A program made the position numbers and the translations under genes. Shown one piece after another: positions 17,942-26,650 of a stretch of DNA of 58,222 bases (position 1 is its first letter; each line of letters begins with the position of its first letter). This DNA is from Hungatella sp. UBA5385 (GTDB taxonomy: Bacteria > Bacillota > Clostridia > Lachnospirales > Lachnospiraceae): assembly GCA_002409995.1 (NCBI GenBank), contig DHOR01000031.1, forward strand, positions 1-58,222, given 5' to 3'. A model generated the notes under the pieces. It was not told the DNA's origin, did not search any database, and saw nothing but the letters and a program-made list of their open reading frames with translations.

Positions 17942-18206
17942 TTTATCTTCATCCTTTCTGTGTTTACTGCATTTGTTTTAACCAACTCTCAGGCTTAATA
18001 TCAACTTAAAACGTGGCATTCTGTCATATCCATTAACATGGCATATACCACTTATGATATTAGAAATCTACTATATATTTAACACATCTAAGGTAATATT
18101 TCTATAGTTTTCCCTCTAAAAATGTGTTATATTTATATTATATCAAAAAAACTTACATATTTTTCCACAATTTTATATCAACCAGCGTAGTGAAAGGACA
18201 AGTTAC

Positions 18207-18932
18207 ATGATCGACATAATAGACTTACATACTCATACTATAGCCAGCGGACATGCTTATAACACCCTTTATGAGATGGCAAAAGCTGCCTCTGAGAAAG
18301 GACTTACTGTTTTCGGCTCCTCAGATCATGGCCCTGCAATGCCAGGGGCATGCCACGAATTTTATTTTATTAATTTCAAAGTCATACCCCGGACATTATA
18401 TGGTGTAAAGATTCTTATGGGTTCTGAGATTAATATACTGGATTACAACGGAAGGGTAGATCTATCCAATGAACTGCTTAAAAAGTTAGATTATTCCATT
18501 GCCGGCATCCATGAGCCATGCTATAAAAATGGAACCATTTTACAAAATACCAATGCATACGTTAAGGTACTGGAGAATCCGCTGATTCATATAATCAGCC
18601 ACCCTGATGACAGCCGTTTTCCCATAGACTACGATACACTGGCTGCGGCTGCAGCTGAGAATCATAAGCTTCTGGAAGTTAACAGCAGTTCTCTTCACCC
18701 TTTAAGCGCCAGACAAAACGCCTGGGAGAACTATCATGTGATGCTGGAACGGTGCCGCCATTATCATACCTCTGTAATTATTAACAGTGATGCACATGTT
18801 GCCGAGGATGTTGGTAATCACAGCCGTGCATGGGAGCTTCTGAAAGAAGTGGATTTTCCCGAAGAGCTGATAGTTAACTCTTCCACAGACCGTCTTCTGC
18901 CCTTCATACCCAAGCTGGAGGAGTGCCTATGA
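18207..18932 (+). CDS. PHP-domain phosphatase (YcdX-like)
   Basis: A 241-aa PHP metal-dependent phosphoesterase. Metal ligands are visible in DLHTHT (7-12), SSDHGPAMPG (about 39), GSEINIL (about 73), ISHPDD (about 131) and NSDAH (about 191). The pattern matches the YcdX/histidinol-phosphatase-like class with a trinuclear metal site. The substrate is unknown. Its stop overlaps the LysR start (ATGA), so the two are co-translated. Confidence 0.88.
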   Translation: MIDIIDLHTHTIASGHAYNTLYEMAKAASEKGLTVFGSSDHGPAMPGACHEFYFINFKVIPRTLYGVKILMGSEINILDYNGRVDLSNELLKKLDYSIAGIHEPCYKNGTILQNTNAYVKVLENPLIHIISHPDDSRFPIDYDTLAAAAAENHKLLEVNSSSLHPLSARQNAWENYHVMLERCRHYHTSVIINSDAHVAEDVGNHSRAWELLKEVDFPEELIVNSSTDRLLPFIPKLEECL

Positions 18933-19867
18933 TCAACTTTCTGAATCTGGAGTATTTTCTTGCTGCTGCAGAGGAACGGAATATTACAAGAGCAGCCAAA
19001 AGGCTGTATATATCCCAGCAGTCCTTAAGCAGTCACATCTCCAATCTGGAGAAGGAATTCGATGTTCAGCTATTTAACCGGACCATGCCATTAACCTTAA
19101 CACCTGCAGGCAGAGCTTTAAAGCTGCGGGCAGAGCAGATGCTGGAGCTGAAGGAGGAAACCTACCGGGAGCTTGTGGATATTAATGATTTTACCACAGG
19201 CGAACTCTCCCTTGGAATTTCACATACAAGAGGTCGTTTTTTTCTGCCGGCAGTTCTCCCTTTTTATAAAGAAAAGTTTCCTAATATTCAGATTCATCTG
19301 CTGGAAGGTAATTCTTCGGAGCTTGGTATGGCTCTTGTCAGGGGAGACATTGATTTAATGATTGACCTTCTTCCATTCAAAGCAGAGAATGTGGAAACAG
19401 TCCCTATATGCGAGGAGGAGATCCTTCTTGTGGTTCCTGATCAGATTCTGGACCAGTATTTTCCCGGCCGCCAGGACCTTATAAAGGAAGAACTTAAGAA
19501 CAGCGCTGATTTACAGCTGCTTAAGGATTGTCCTTATCTTCTGATTAACCGGGGAAACCGGGTGCGTACTATTGCAGATGAGATATTTGAAGATGTTCAG
19601 CTGACTCCAAGTATTGTTCTGGAGACAGAGAATATTGAAACGGTTCTGGCATTGGCTGCCAAAGGAATGGGGATCACTTTTTATCCCAAGATGTTTATGT
19701 CAGGTACTTCTGCTTTAGACGGCAGCACTTCCAGAAAACGGGGGCTTAACTTCTATTCCCTGAAATACGGGCGTACCCATGGCATGCTTGCATTTGGTTA
19801 TCACAAGAGCAGATACTTAACACAGGCAACGGAAGAATTCATTCGTATAGCCAAAGAAAGGATATAA
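18929..19867 (+). CDS. LysR family transcriptional regulator
   Basis: 312 aa. The N-terminal winged HTH is typical of LysR (LEYFLAAAEERNITRAAKRL, then SQQSLSSHISNLEKEF). A periplasmic-binding-like effector domain starts near residue 90. GAGGAG lies 5 nt before ATG 18929, which overlaps the PHP stop codon; the GTG at 18923 is less likely. The effector is unknown, and its usual divergent target is not evident because it is co-directional with the PHP gene. Confidence 0.92.
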   Translation: MINFLNLEYFLAAAEERNITRAAKRLYISQQSLSSHISNLEKEFDVQLFNRTMPLTLTPAGRALKLRAEQMLELKEETYRELVDINDFTTGELSLGISHTRGRFFLPAVLPFYKEKFPNIQIHLLEGNSSELGMALVRGDIDLMIDLLPFKAENVETVPICEEEILLVVPDQILDQYFPGRQDLIKEELKNSADLQLLKDCPYLLINRGNRVRTIADEIFEDVQLTPSIVLETENIETVLALAAKGMGITFYPKMFMSGTSALDGSTSRKRGLNFYSLKYGRTHGMLAFGYHKSRYLTQATEEFIRIAKERI

Positions 19868-19913
19868 ATGTTCCATTTTTCCGTGTAAATCCTATGTATT
19901 GTCTGCTAAACTA

Positions 19914-19963
19914 TTGACAAAAAGTGTAAAATAAGCTATTATTAATTAGTAACTATTACTAAT
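19914..19963 (+). promoter_or_regulatory. Promoter and Per/Fur-type box of the PerR-like gene
   Basis: TTGACA (19914-19919), a 17-bp spacer and TATTAT (19937-19942) form a near-consensus promoter. The palindrome ATTAGTAA-CTA-TTACTAAT (19945-19963) lies just downstream of the -10, a repressor position. A closely similar box precedes the rubrerythrin gene. Confidence 0.75.
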
Positions 19964-19996
19964 ATTATCGTGAGTATTGAAAGAAGAGGAGCTGCC

Positions 19997-20392
19997 ATGA
20001 AAACATTAAAGTATAGCCGTCAAAGGGAGTCTATCAAGGCCTGCTTGATGGCAAGACGCGATCACCCTACTGCTGACGCCCTATACACCACCATCCGCGA
20101 AGAGTATCCAAACATCAGCCTTGGAACCGTATACCGCAATTTAAATCTACTGGTGGAATTGGGAGAAGTTCAAAAACTGACTTGTGGAGATGGGGCAGAT
20201 CATTTTGATGCAGATACATCACCACACTATCATTTTGTGTGCAAAGGCTGCGGTCAGGTAAGTGATATACCGCTTCAAACTTTGCCTGACATCAATGAAT
20301 TAGCACAGGAATATGCCGGCGGTCATGTAGACAGTCACAATATCTTCTTCTATGGCACTTGTAATGGCTGCCTTGAAAAGAATTCTCAATAA
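19997..20392 (+). CDS. perR: Fur family transcriptional repressor, PerR-like
   Basis: 131 aa. The winged HTH includes HPTADALYTTIREEYPNISLGTVYRNLNLL. The regulatory metal region is DHFDADTSPHYHFVCKGCG, and a second CxxC (CNGC) near the C-terminus completes the structural zinc site. This spacing is that of PerR/Fur proteins. The adjacent rubrerythrins, peroxide-scavenging enzymes, favour a PerR role. AGGAG lies 5 nt before ATG 19997; a GTG at 19970 is in frame but poorer. The palindrome in its promoter suggests autoregulation. Confidence 0.88.
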   Translation: MKTLKYSRQRESIKACLMARRDHPTADALYTTIREEYPNISLGTVYRNLNLLVELGEVQKLTCGDGADHFDADTSPHYHFVCKGCGQVSDIPLQTLPDINELAQEYAGGHVDSHNIFFYGTCNGCLEKNSQ

Positions 20393-20395
20393 TGG

Positions 20396-20443
20396 TTGAC
20401 ATTAAGGGAAAGATATGGTAAATTAATATCAGTAATTATTACT
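20396..20443 (+). promoter_or_regulatory. Promoter and Per-like box of rubrerythrin 1
   Basis: TTGACA (20396-20401), a 17-bp spacer and TAAATT (20419-20424) start right after the repressor stop codon. The perfect palindrome AGTAATTATTACT (20431-20443) matches the core of the box in front of the PerR-like gene and lies in the same place relative to the -10. Confidence 0.7.
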
Positions 20444-20505
20444 ATCATTAATTACACCAAACAATTTTCACTTAAAATAATTAAAAAGAAAAGGAGATTT
20501 GTATC

Positions 20506-21048
20506 ATGAAAAAATGGGTTTGTACAGTATGCGGTTATGTTCACGAGGGAGACGCTGCTCCTGATTTTTGTCCTGTATGTAAAGCTCCAGCTGAGAAATT
20601 CAAATTACAGGAAGGCGAGATGACTTGGGCTGCAGAGCATGAATTAGGCGTTGCTCAGGGCGTTCGCGAAGATATTATTGCTGATTTAAGATCAAACTTT
20701 GAAGGTGAGTGTACAGAGGTTGGTATGTACTTAGCTATGTCAAGAGTAGCTTACAGAGAAGGCTATCCAGAAATTGGATTGTATTACAAAGAAGCTGCTT
20801 ACGAAGAGGCTGATCACGCTTCCAGATTCGCTGAGTTATTAGGCGAGCAGTTAACAAACAGCACAAAGAAGAACCTTGAGTTAAGAGTTGCTGCTGAAAA
20901 CGGTGCTACAGCTGGTAAGTTTGACCTTGCTAAGCGTGCAAAAGAATTAAACTTAGATGCAATCCATGATACAGTTCACGAGATGGCAAGAGACGAAGCT
21001 CGTCACGGAAGAGCATTCCAGGGCTTACTTGAAAGATACTTTGGTTAA
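20506..21048 (+). CDS. Reverse-type rubrerythrin (N-terminal rubredoxin domain)
   Basis: 180 aa. The N-terminal rubredoxin domain has CTVCGY at 6-11 and CPVC near 22. A ferritin-like diiron four-helix domain follows, with EGECTEVGMY, EEADHASRF and DEARHGRAF carrying the Glu/His ligands. Rubredoxin before ferritin-like is the reverse order, seen in oxygen-induced clostridial reverse rubrerythrins that reduce H2O2 and O2. GGAGA lies ahead of the ATG. It has its own promoter with a Per-like box. Confidence 0.93.
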   Translation: MKKWVCTVCGYVHEGDAAPDFCPVCKAPAEKFKLQEGEMTWAAEHELGVAQGVREDIIADLRSNFEGECTEVGMYLAMSRVAYREGYPEIGLYYKEAAYEEADHASRFAELLGEQLTNSTKKNLELRVAAENGATAGKFDLAKRAKELNLDAIHDTVHEMARDEARHGRAFQGLLERYFG

Positions 21049-21079
21049 GATTTAACTTTTTACTTATAACTGAATATAA

Positions 21080-21113
21080 CAGGGAGCGGTTTATATGACT
21101 TTACCGTTCCCTG
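21080..21113 (+). terminator. Hairpin between the two rubrerythrins
   Basis: CAGGGAGCGGT (21080-21090) pairs with ACCGTTCCCTG (21103-21113), with one G-T pair. The following T-run is weak (CTTTCATTGTT), so this may be a leaky terminator that allows partial read-through. Confidence 0.55.
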
Positions 21114-21163
21114 CTTTCATTGTTACTAATTACAATCTATAAATAAAAAGGAGGATTTATCAT

Positions 21164-21700
21164 ATGTCTAAATATGCAGGTACAAAAACAGAACAGAACT
21201 TAAAAGAAGCATTTTCAGGTGAATCCCAGGCAAGAAATAAATACACATTTTATGCTTCCGTAGCAAAAAAAGCCGGATATGAGCAGATGGCTGCTTTATA
21301 TCTGGAAACTGCTGATCAGGAAAAGGAACATGCTAAAATGTGGTTTAAAGAGTTCCATGGTCTTGGCGATGTAGATGAGAACCTGGTTGATGCAGCAGCA
21401 GGCGAAAACTACGAGTGGACTGATATGTACAAGAGAATGGCTAAAGAAGCAAGAGAAGAAGGCTTCGAAGATCTGGCACTTAAGTTTGAATATGTAGGCA
21501 GAGTGGAAGCTGCTCATGAGAAACGCTACTTAAAGCTTCTTGACAGCGTTAAGAATGACAAAACCTTTAAGGGCGATGCCCCTCTTGGCTGGAAATGCCG
21601 TAACTGCGGTTATATCCATGAAGGCGCTGAAGCTCCTGATATCTGTCCTGCCTGTGCACATCCAAAGGCATTCTTTGAAAGAAAAGTGGAAAATTATTAA
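21164..21700 (+). CDS. Rubrerythrin (classical order)
   Basis: 178 aa. The N-terminal diiron ferritin-like domain has GESQARNKY near 17-25, TADQEKEHAKMW near 47 and GRVEAAHEKRY near 111. The C-terminal rubredoxin domain has CRNCGYIHEG and CPAC. It is an NADH-peroxidase-type enzyme in the oxidative stress response of anaerobes. AGGAGG precedes the ATG. No clear promoter of its own is visible: a weak palindrome (21119-21136) containing TTACTAAT lies upstream. Confidence 0.95.
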   Translation: MSKYAGTKTEQNLKEAFSGESQARNKYTFYASVAKKAGYEQMAALYLETADQEKEHAKMWFKEFHGLGDVDENLVDAAAGENYEWTDMYKRMAKEAREEGFEDLALKFEYVGRVEAAHEKRYLKLLDSVKNDKTFKGDAPLGWKCRNCGYIHEGAEAPDICPACAHPKAFFERKVENY

Positions 21701-21710
21701 TTATAGAGAT

Positions 21711-21752
21711 ATAGAAAAACAGGCACCATTAATTGGATGCCTGTTTTTCTAT
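21711..21752. terminator. Bidirectional terminator between rubrerythrin and FAH genes
   Basis: A perfect 15-bp inverted repeat (21711-21725 with 21738-21752) contains AAAAACAGGCA/TGCCTGTTTTT. It lies between convergent genes. Confidence 0.93.
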
Positions 21753-21761
21753 GCCTGACAT

Positions 21762-22661
21762 TTATACAATCGTATTTTTAATAGAACCAATCTCTTCAAC
21801 GATACACTCCACCTGATCTCCTGGTTTTAAAAACTTAGGGGGATTAAAACCAAGCCCTACTCCTGATGGAGTTCCTGTGGAAATAATGGTTCCGGCTTTC
21901 AGAGTCATTCCTTTGGAAAGCTCACTGACAATATGATCAATGTTAAAGATCATCTTCTCTGTGTTGCTATTCTGTCTTAACTCACCATTTACTATAGATT
22001 TAACGTCCAGTACCGGAGGATAAGGGATGGAGTCCACAGTCAGAATACATGGTCCCATAGGCGCAAATCCTTCCAGACTTTTTCCAAAATACCATTGCTT
22101 ATGAGCATTCTGAACATTTCTGGCACTGACATCGTTCATAATGGTATACCCAAACAAATAATCCTTAACAGACTCAAGCGGAACATCCTTTGCATCTTTC
22201 CCTATAATCACTGCCAGCTCCACCTCATAGTCCAGACTGTCCACAATGTCACTGTGGCTTGGAATGTCGCCATAAGGATCTGTTGCCTGATTAACTCTCT
22301 TGGAAAAATAAACAGCCTTTTCACGTTTACCGTCAAACTCTTCCTTCTTAAAACGCGCTGATTCTTCCGCATGCTCCATGTAGTTAATTCCAAGACAGAT
22401 CACATCCTGCTCAGGAACCTGAATTGGCGCAAGAACGGTTACTTCTGACATAAGAGCAGCACCGGTGACATTGGTCTCATATGGATCTAAACCTGAGGAA
22501 TGTTCCAAAAGATCCAGCTCTGACTTAGAAGCTCCTTTCACAATCTCAAGCATATCCGCATATTCCATGCCAAATGCCCTAAGAGGGAATACCCACTTAC
22601 CATCCCTGCTCATAACTCCAATATCTTTTCTTTTGTCAACTTCGTATGTAAGTAATTTCAT
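21762..22661 (-). CDS. Fumarylacetoacetate hydrolase family protein
   Basis: A 299-aa FAH-family enzyme. The C-terminal domain has LGINYMEHAEES, DYEVELAVIIGKDAKDV (acidic metal ligands), GYTIMNDVSARN, and the closing ISTGTPSGVGLG and LKPGDQVE segments. Family members are Mg-dependent and cleave or decarboxylate or hydrate acylpyruvate-like compounds. The specific substrate is unknown. It is 12 nt downstream of glpP, an unusual partner for this family. Confidence 0.88.
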   Translation of the reverse strand: MKLLTYEVDKRKDIGVMSRDGKWVFPLRAFGMEYADMLEIVKGASKSELDLLEHSSGLDPYETNVTGAALMSEVTVLAPIQVPEQDVICLGINYMEHAEESARFKKEEFDGKREKAVYFSKRVNQATDPYGDIPSHSDIVDSLDYEVELAVIIGKDAKDVPLESVKDYLFGYTIMNDVSARNVQNAHKQWYFGKSLEGFAPMGPCILTVDSIPYPPVLDVKSIVNGELRQNSNTEKMIFNIDHIVSELSKGMTLKAGTIISTGTPSGVGLGFNPPKFLKPGDQVECIVEEIGSIKNTIV

Positions 22662-22673
22662 ACGTTCTCCCTT

Positions 22674-23234
22674 CTATATAAACCACAATTCTTCTCTGGT
22701 GGTGGAAATTGCATCAGCACCAGCATCGAATGCAGCCATAATATCCCTTTTATCTGAAATCAATCCGCCTGCAATTATGGGAATATCCGTATATTCACGA
22801 ATCTCCTTCAAAACCTTAGGCATGATTCCAGGCATTACCTCTATTAAATCCGGATGGAATGTATCAATCTGCTTCTTCATGGTCGTCATAGCCATGGAAT
22901 CAATAATAAATGTTCTCTGGATTCCAAACAGCCCAAGCTCCAGCGCTCTCTTAACCAGAAATGGTTTTGTGCTGATAATTCCATCAGCCTCTGTATTCTG
23001 TTTGATAAAATCCACAGCTACTTCCTTAGAGCTTAAACCAGCAATAAGATCAACGTGAACAATCGCAGTCTTGTCATGCTGTTTAACCTTCTGAACAATG
23101 TCTCTGATATTACAGACACTGCCATAGAGGATAAATACTACCTGGCATTCCGAATCGAAACATCGCTTTAGTCCGTTTTCATCCTTTACTGCCGCTATTA
23201 CCGGAGATATCTCCAGCAGTTCTATTGCCTTCAT
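22674..23234 (-). CDS. glpP: Glycerol-3-phosphate-responsive antiterminator
   Basis: A 186-aa GlpP-family protein (MKAIELLEISPVIAAVKD ... VHVDLIAGLSSKEVAVDFI ... IIAGGLISDKRDIMAAFDAGADAIST). In Bacillus, GlpP with glycerol-3-phosphate prevents termination in glp leader RNAs. Here glpK and glpA both have leaders with terminator-like hairpins. ATG 23234 is chosen, with GGAGG 7 nt upstream. It is separated from the glpA cluster by a terminator and so probably has its own promoter in 23253-23340. Confidence 0.92.
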   Translation of the reverse strand: MKAIELLEISPVIAAVKDENGLKRCFDSECQVVFILYGSVCNIRDIVQKVKQHDKTAIVHVDLIAGLSSKEVAVDFIKQNTEADGIISTKPFLVKRALELGLFGIQRTFIIDSMAMTTMKKQIDTFHPDLIEVMPGIMPKVLKEIREYTDIPIIAGGLISDKRDIMAAFDAGADAISTTREELWFI

Positions 23235-23337
23235 CCATCTGCCTCCACCCACAATGTCACCAACTTTTTATGTCCAACACTATTTTAACCTATTTTATCA
23301 AAAATGGAAACACATTCCGGAATGTTTCCTTTCCTAT

Positions 23338-23388
23338 ACAAAAATAACAGGAGTAACTGCCTCATTTTACTATTGACAGTCCTCCTGT
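23338..23388 (-). terminator. Terminator after the DUF1667 gene
   Basis: On the minus strand ACAGGAG (23388-23382) pairs with CTCCTGT (23353-23347), followed by TATTTTTGTAT. Confidence 0.75.
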
Positions 23389-23399
23389 ATATTTGGTGA

Positions 23400-23765
23400 T
23401 TATACCGTCCTTTTTATATTTCTTGTAGCGATTATGGAAACTCCTGTTCCTGCACAATCAGGAATAATTACCTGTCCTATGGATACAGGTGCTGCAACAG
23501 CTGCTTTACGTATTTCCTCCATGCAATCGAAAATCCTGCCCTTTGGTATATCATGTTCTGTTTTCACAGGTACCCTCCCAAGTTCTCCCTCTGTGACACG
23601 AACAGTAGAAGTAACAATTCTGGTGGGATGAAACACCTCTTTCTGAGCATAATCAATGCCCCGGTTACAGGTATTGCCACTTACCTCAATATTCTCCCCC
23701 TCTATGCGTACAGTCAACGGGCAGCCAAGGGGACAGTTAATACAGATTAATTCTCTTACCTCCAT
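23400..23765 (-). CDS. DUF1667 protein, Cys-rich partner of the glycerol-3-phosphate dehydrogenase
   Basis: 121 aa. The N-terminus carries CINCPLGCPLTV and then GNTCNRG, giving a CxxCxxxC plus C arrangement suited to an Fe-S cluster. This matches DUF1667, a small protein encoded with GlpA-like and FAD oxidoreductase genes in clostridia. It begins 1 nt after the upstream flavoprotein stop. It likely mediates electron transfer within a GlpABC-like complex, an inference from gene context. Confidence 0.88.
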   Translation of the reverse strand: MEVRELICINCPLGCPLTVRIEGENIEVSGNTCNRGIDYAQKEVFHPTRIVTSTVRVTEGELGRVPVKTEHDIPKGRIFDCMEEIRKAAVAAPVSIGQVIIPDCAGTGVSIIATRNIKRTV

Positions 23766-23766
23766 C

Positions 23767-25101
23767 TTACTCCACCTCCGTACATATAATAATATTCTTT
23801 AAATCAGGGAAGTCTATGAAACTGTCTTTCTTTAAAACCACTTGCTCCATTTCCCCAGGTGCCAGAACCTTCTTCTTTCTATGGGAAACCCTCACTTCAT
23901 CATAATAAACGCTGATATACCGGTCTTTGTATACATCTGCTACACGGAAGCGGACAGTGACTTTATCCTGCATATGGGCAATATCCAGAAACTGAGGAAC
24001 AGTATAGCGGACTCCATTCTCTGCTTCAAGAACAACGTTTTCTGTTTGCTGATTTAAGACCGGACTTAATGCGGTCTTTGCATGTGAGGACTTTAAACCA
24101 GCAGACTTCACACTGGCAGACTTTACACTGGTGGACTTCACATATGCCGCAGCATTCGCACCTGCCAATGCAGCCTCTTCTGATACATAATCCACAAGAT
24201 CATGAACATGGAGTACATTGCCGCAGGCAAATACACCCTCTGAACTGGTTTCCAGCTGATCATTGACCTGGGGGCCTGAGGTGACAGCGCTCATCTCTAC
24301 TCCTGCGCCTTTGCTCAGCTCATTTTCAGGGATCAGACCAACTGAGAGAAGGAGAGTATCACAGCTATAGTGCTCCTCTGTACCGGGAATTGGTTTTCTG
24401 TTCTCATCCACTTCTGCCAGAGTTACCCCTGTCACCCGTTCTTTTCCCTGTATATCTATCACTGTATGGCTTAATTTCAGTGGGATTCCATAGTCGTCAA
24501 GGCACTGCACAATATTACGCTTTAACCCGCCTGAATAAGGCATCAGTTCTGCGACTGCCTTCACTCTAGCACCTTCCAGCGTCATCCTTCTTGCCATGAT
24601 CAGCCCAATATCTCCTGATCCAAGAATCACAACCTCTTTTCCTACACTATATCCCTCAATATTCATAAGACGTTGTGCAGTTCCGGCAGAATAGATGCCT
24701 GCCGGGCGATAGCCAGGAATATTTAAGGCACCTCTTGGACGTTCTCTGCAGCCCATTGCCAGAATAATGGCTTTTGCCTTAATGGTAATCAGACCATCTT
24801 CCCGGTTAATGAGAGTCACTTCTTTCTCTTTATTGATGTCAATGACAATGGTGTCCAGCTTATAGGAAATCTTCTCCCGCTCCACCATATCAATATAACG
24901 CGCTGCATATTCAGGACCTGTCAGCTCCTCTTTAAAGGTATGCAAACCAAATCCATTGTGAATACACTGATTTAAAATGCCTCCCAGACAATTGTCCCTT
25001 TCCAGAATGAGGACATCGTCAATGCCCGCTTTTCTTGCAGATATAGCTGCTGCCAGACCTGCGGGGCCACCGCCGATTATTACAATATCATGTTCTATCA
25101 T
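23767..25101 (-). CDS. NAD(P)/FAD-dependent oxidoreductase (second Glp flavoprotein)
   Basis: A 444-aa two-dinucleotide-fold flavoprotein. FAD binding is IVIIGGGPAGLAAAI at the N-terminus, the second Rossmann is EVVILGSGDIGLIMARR near 155, and the FAD signature GVFACGNVLHVHDLVDYVSEE lies near 290. The C-terminal about 100 residues form a separate domain. Between the two is a Lys-Ser-rich linker encoded by a 15-bp tandem repeat. It sits between the GlpA-like gene and DUF1667, so it is probably a complex subunit that passes electrons from glycerol-3-phosphate to NAD or another acceptor. Confidence 0.87.
   Translation of the reverse strand: MIEHDIVIIGGGPAGLAAAISARKAGIDDVLILERDNCLGGILNQCIHNGFGLHTFKEELTGPEYAARYIDMVEREKISYKLDTIVIDINKEKEVTLINREDGLITIKAKAIILAMGCRERPRGALNIPGYRPAGIYSAGTAQRLMNIEGYSVGKEVVILGSGDIGLIMARRMTLEGARVKAVAELMPYSGGLKRNIVQCLDDYGIPLKLSHTVIDIQGKERVTGVTLAEVDENRKPIPGTEEHYSCDTLLLSVGLIPENELSKGAGVEMSAVTSGPQVNDQLETSSEGVFACGNVLHVHDLVDYVSEEAALAGANAAAYVKSTSVKSASVKSAGLKSSHAKTALSPVLNQQTENVVLEAENGVRYTVPQFLDIAHMQDKVTVRFRVADVYKDRYISVYYDEVRVSHRKKKVLAPGEMEQVVLKKDSFIDFPDLKNIIICTEVE
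24086..24145 (-). repeat. In-frame 15-bp tandem repeat in the flavoprotein linker
   Basis: Four 15-bp units (24086-24100, 24101-24115, 24116-24130, 24131-24145), e.g. GCAGACTTCACACTG and GCAGACTTTACACTG on the plus strand, encode a KSxxV pentapeptide repeat. A decayed fifth unit may lie at 24071-24085. The unit length is a multiple of three, so copy changes keep the frame. Confidence 0.85.
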
Positions 25102-25113
25102 CTTGCTGTCCTC

Positions 25114-26550
25114 CTAATTTTCACCGGTTAAAATGTTGGAACCAGGTGCATTTTTACAGATATCTTCCATCCTCATGCCGCTTTCCCTTGCCAGAATCTC
25201 CATGGTTCTGGGTGTGCAAAAGCCTGCCTGACACCTGCCTGCGCCCTGTCTCACACGGCGTTTAATACCATCAAGGGATACAGCTCCCAGAGTTCTGTTA
25301 ATCGAATCTATAATCTCTCCTTCGCTGGTTCCTTCGCAGCGGCAGATAATCATGCCGTATTCCGGGTGTTCTTTTATCAGCTGTGCCCTCTCTTCTATAC
25401 TTAGCTTCTGCGGATCTATAATCCCCTTGCGGGTGCCATTCCAGTTTTCCTTCTTCAGTGCTCCTGATTTTTCTGCTACGAGATCCGCTACATAGACTCC
25501 GATTGCTGGCGCACTGGTAAGACCGGGAGATTCAATACCTGCTGCATCAAAAAATCCATCTGCATCCTCCGCTTCTCCGATAATGAAATCATCACTGTCC
25601 TCATGAGCACGAAGTCCTGCAAATGAGGTGATCACCTGACGGAAGGGAACATGTTTAACTCCCCACACTGCTTTCTCTATAATGGAAGCCAGATCATCTG
25701 CTGTTGTATTGGTTCCCTCCTTATCCTCTATGTCAGTTGCAGTAGGACCAATAAGAAGGTTTCCATCAACAGTAGGTGTTACAAGAACGCCTTTTCCCAT
25801 TTTGCCGGGAAGCTGGAAGATGGTATGAGATACGTGGCTTCCTGCCTCTTTGTCCAAAAGCAGATAATCTCCCTTTCTGGCTGTAATATGGAGCTTATTT
25901 TCACTTACCATGTTGTGAAACACATCAGCATAAACGCCTGCTGCATTGATTACATAGGTGGTATGAATCACTCCGTTATTGGTTGTCAGATCATATCCTT
26001 TAGAAGTCTTTTCAACTTTTATTACTTTCGTGTTGAAGATAAATTCTACTCCATTATCGCAGGCATTTTCTGCTAATGCGATGTTCAGTCCAAAAGGACA
26101 TACAATACCACCTTCAGGAGAATAGAGAGCTGCTGTAATAGTGTCTGCCAGATTGGGTTCCATCTCTCTCACCTGATCTCCTGTAAGAATTTCCAGACCC
26201 TGTACACCATTTTCCACACCTTTTTCATAAAGCTCATGTAAAGCAGGTAAGTCTTCCTCATCAAAGCATACAACAAGGGAGCCATTTCTCTTAAATTCAA
26301 AATCAAGCTCTTTGGAAAGAGCCTCCATCATCCGGTTTCCCTCCACATTAAATCTTGCCTTTAAGGAACCTTTCAATGCATCATGGCCTGCATGGACAAT
26401 GGCACTGTTTGCCTTTGATGTGCCGGAGCACACATCTTCTTCTTTTTCTACAACACACAAGCGCATATGGTAACGGGACAGTTCCCTGGCAATGGCGCTG
26501 CCGGTTACTCCTGCGCCGATAATCACTGCATCGAATGTAAGATCATTCAT
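25114..26550 (-). CDS. glpA: Anaerobic glycerol-3-phosphate dehydrogenase, GlpA-like, with BFD-type 2Fe-2S domain
   Basis: 478 aa. The N-terminal DAO-type FAD domain has AVIIGAGVTGSAIARELSRY and a CSGTSKANSAIVHAG segment. The C-terminal BFD-like domain has ICRCEG ... GRCQAGFC, the CxC plus CxxxxC ligands of a 2Fe-2S cluster. It oxidises glycerol-3-phosphate to dihydroxyacetone phosphate. The gene leads an operon with the second flavoprotein (12-nt gap) and DUF1667. It has a promoter and a long leader with a hairpin and a motif shared with glpK, pointing to GlpP control. Confidence 0.88.
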   Translation of the reverse strand: MNDLTFDAVIIGAGVTGSAIARELSRYHMRLCVVEKEEDVCSGTSKANSAIVHAGHDALKGSLKARFNVEGNRMMEALSKELDFEFKRNGSLVVCFDEEDLPALHELYEKGVENGVQGLEILTGDQVREMEPNLADTITAALYSPEGGIVCPFGLNIALAENACDNGVEFIFNTKVIKVEKTSKGYDLTTNNGVIHTTYVINAAGVYADVFHNMVSENKLHITARKGDYLLLDKEAGSHVSHTIFQLPGKMGKGVLVTPTVDGNLLIGPTATDIEDKEGTNTTADDLASIIEKAVWGVKHVPFRQVITSFAGLRAHEDSDDFIIGEAEDADGFFDAAGIESPGLTSAPAIGVYVADLVAEKSGALKKENWNGTRKGIIDPQKLSIEERAQLIKEHPEYGMIICRCEGTSEGEIIDSINRTLGAVSLDGIKRRVRQGAGRCQAGFCTPRTMEILARESGMRMEDICKNAPGSNILTGEN

Positions 26551-26650
26551 CTCTGTTTCTCCTTCTGTTATATATAATAGGGTACATTTCCTTTTGTAAA
26601 CATTATTGCATTATAGATCATATTGATAAAATCTTAGATAATACAAGAAG

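Noticed and set aside
17716..18009. Long Leu/Pro- and Ser-rich ORFs on the plus strand opposite the S1 gene
   Set aside because: They are the antisense of the Glu/Ala-rich low-complexity start of the S1 protein; no RBS and no homology pattern.
26590..26610. Catabolite-responsive (cre) site upstream of glpA
   Set aside because: TGTAAACATTATTGCA lacks the central CG of cre consensus.
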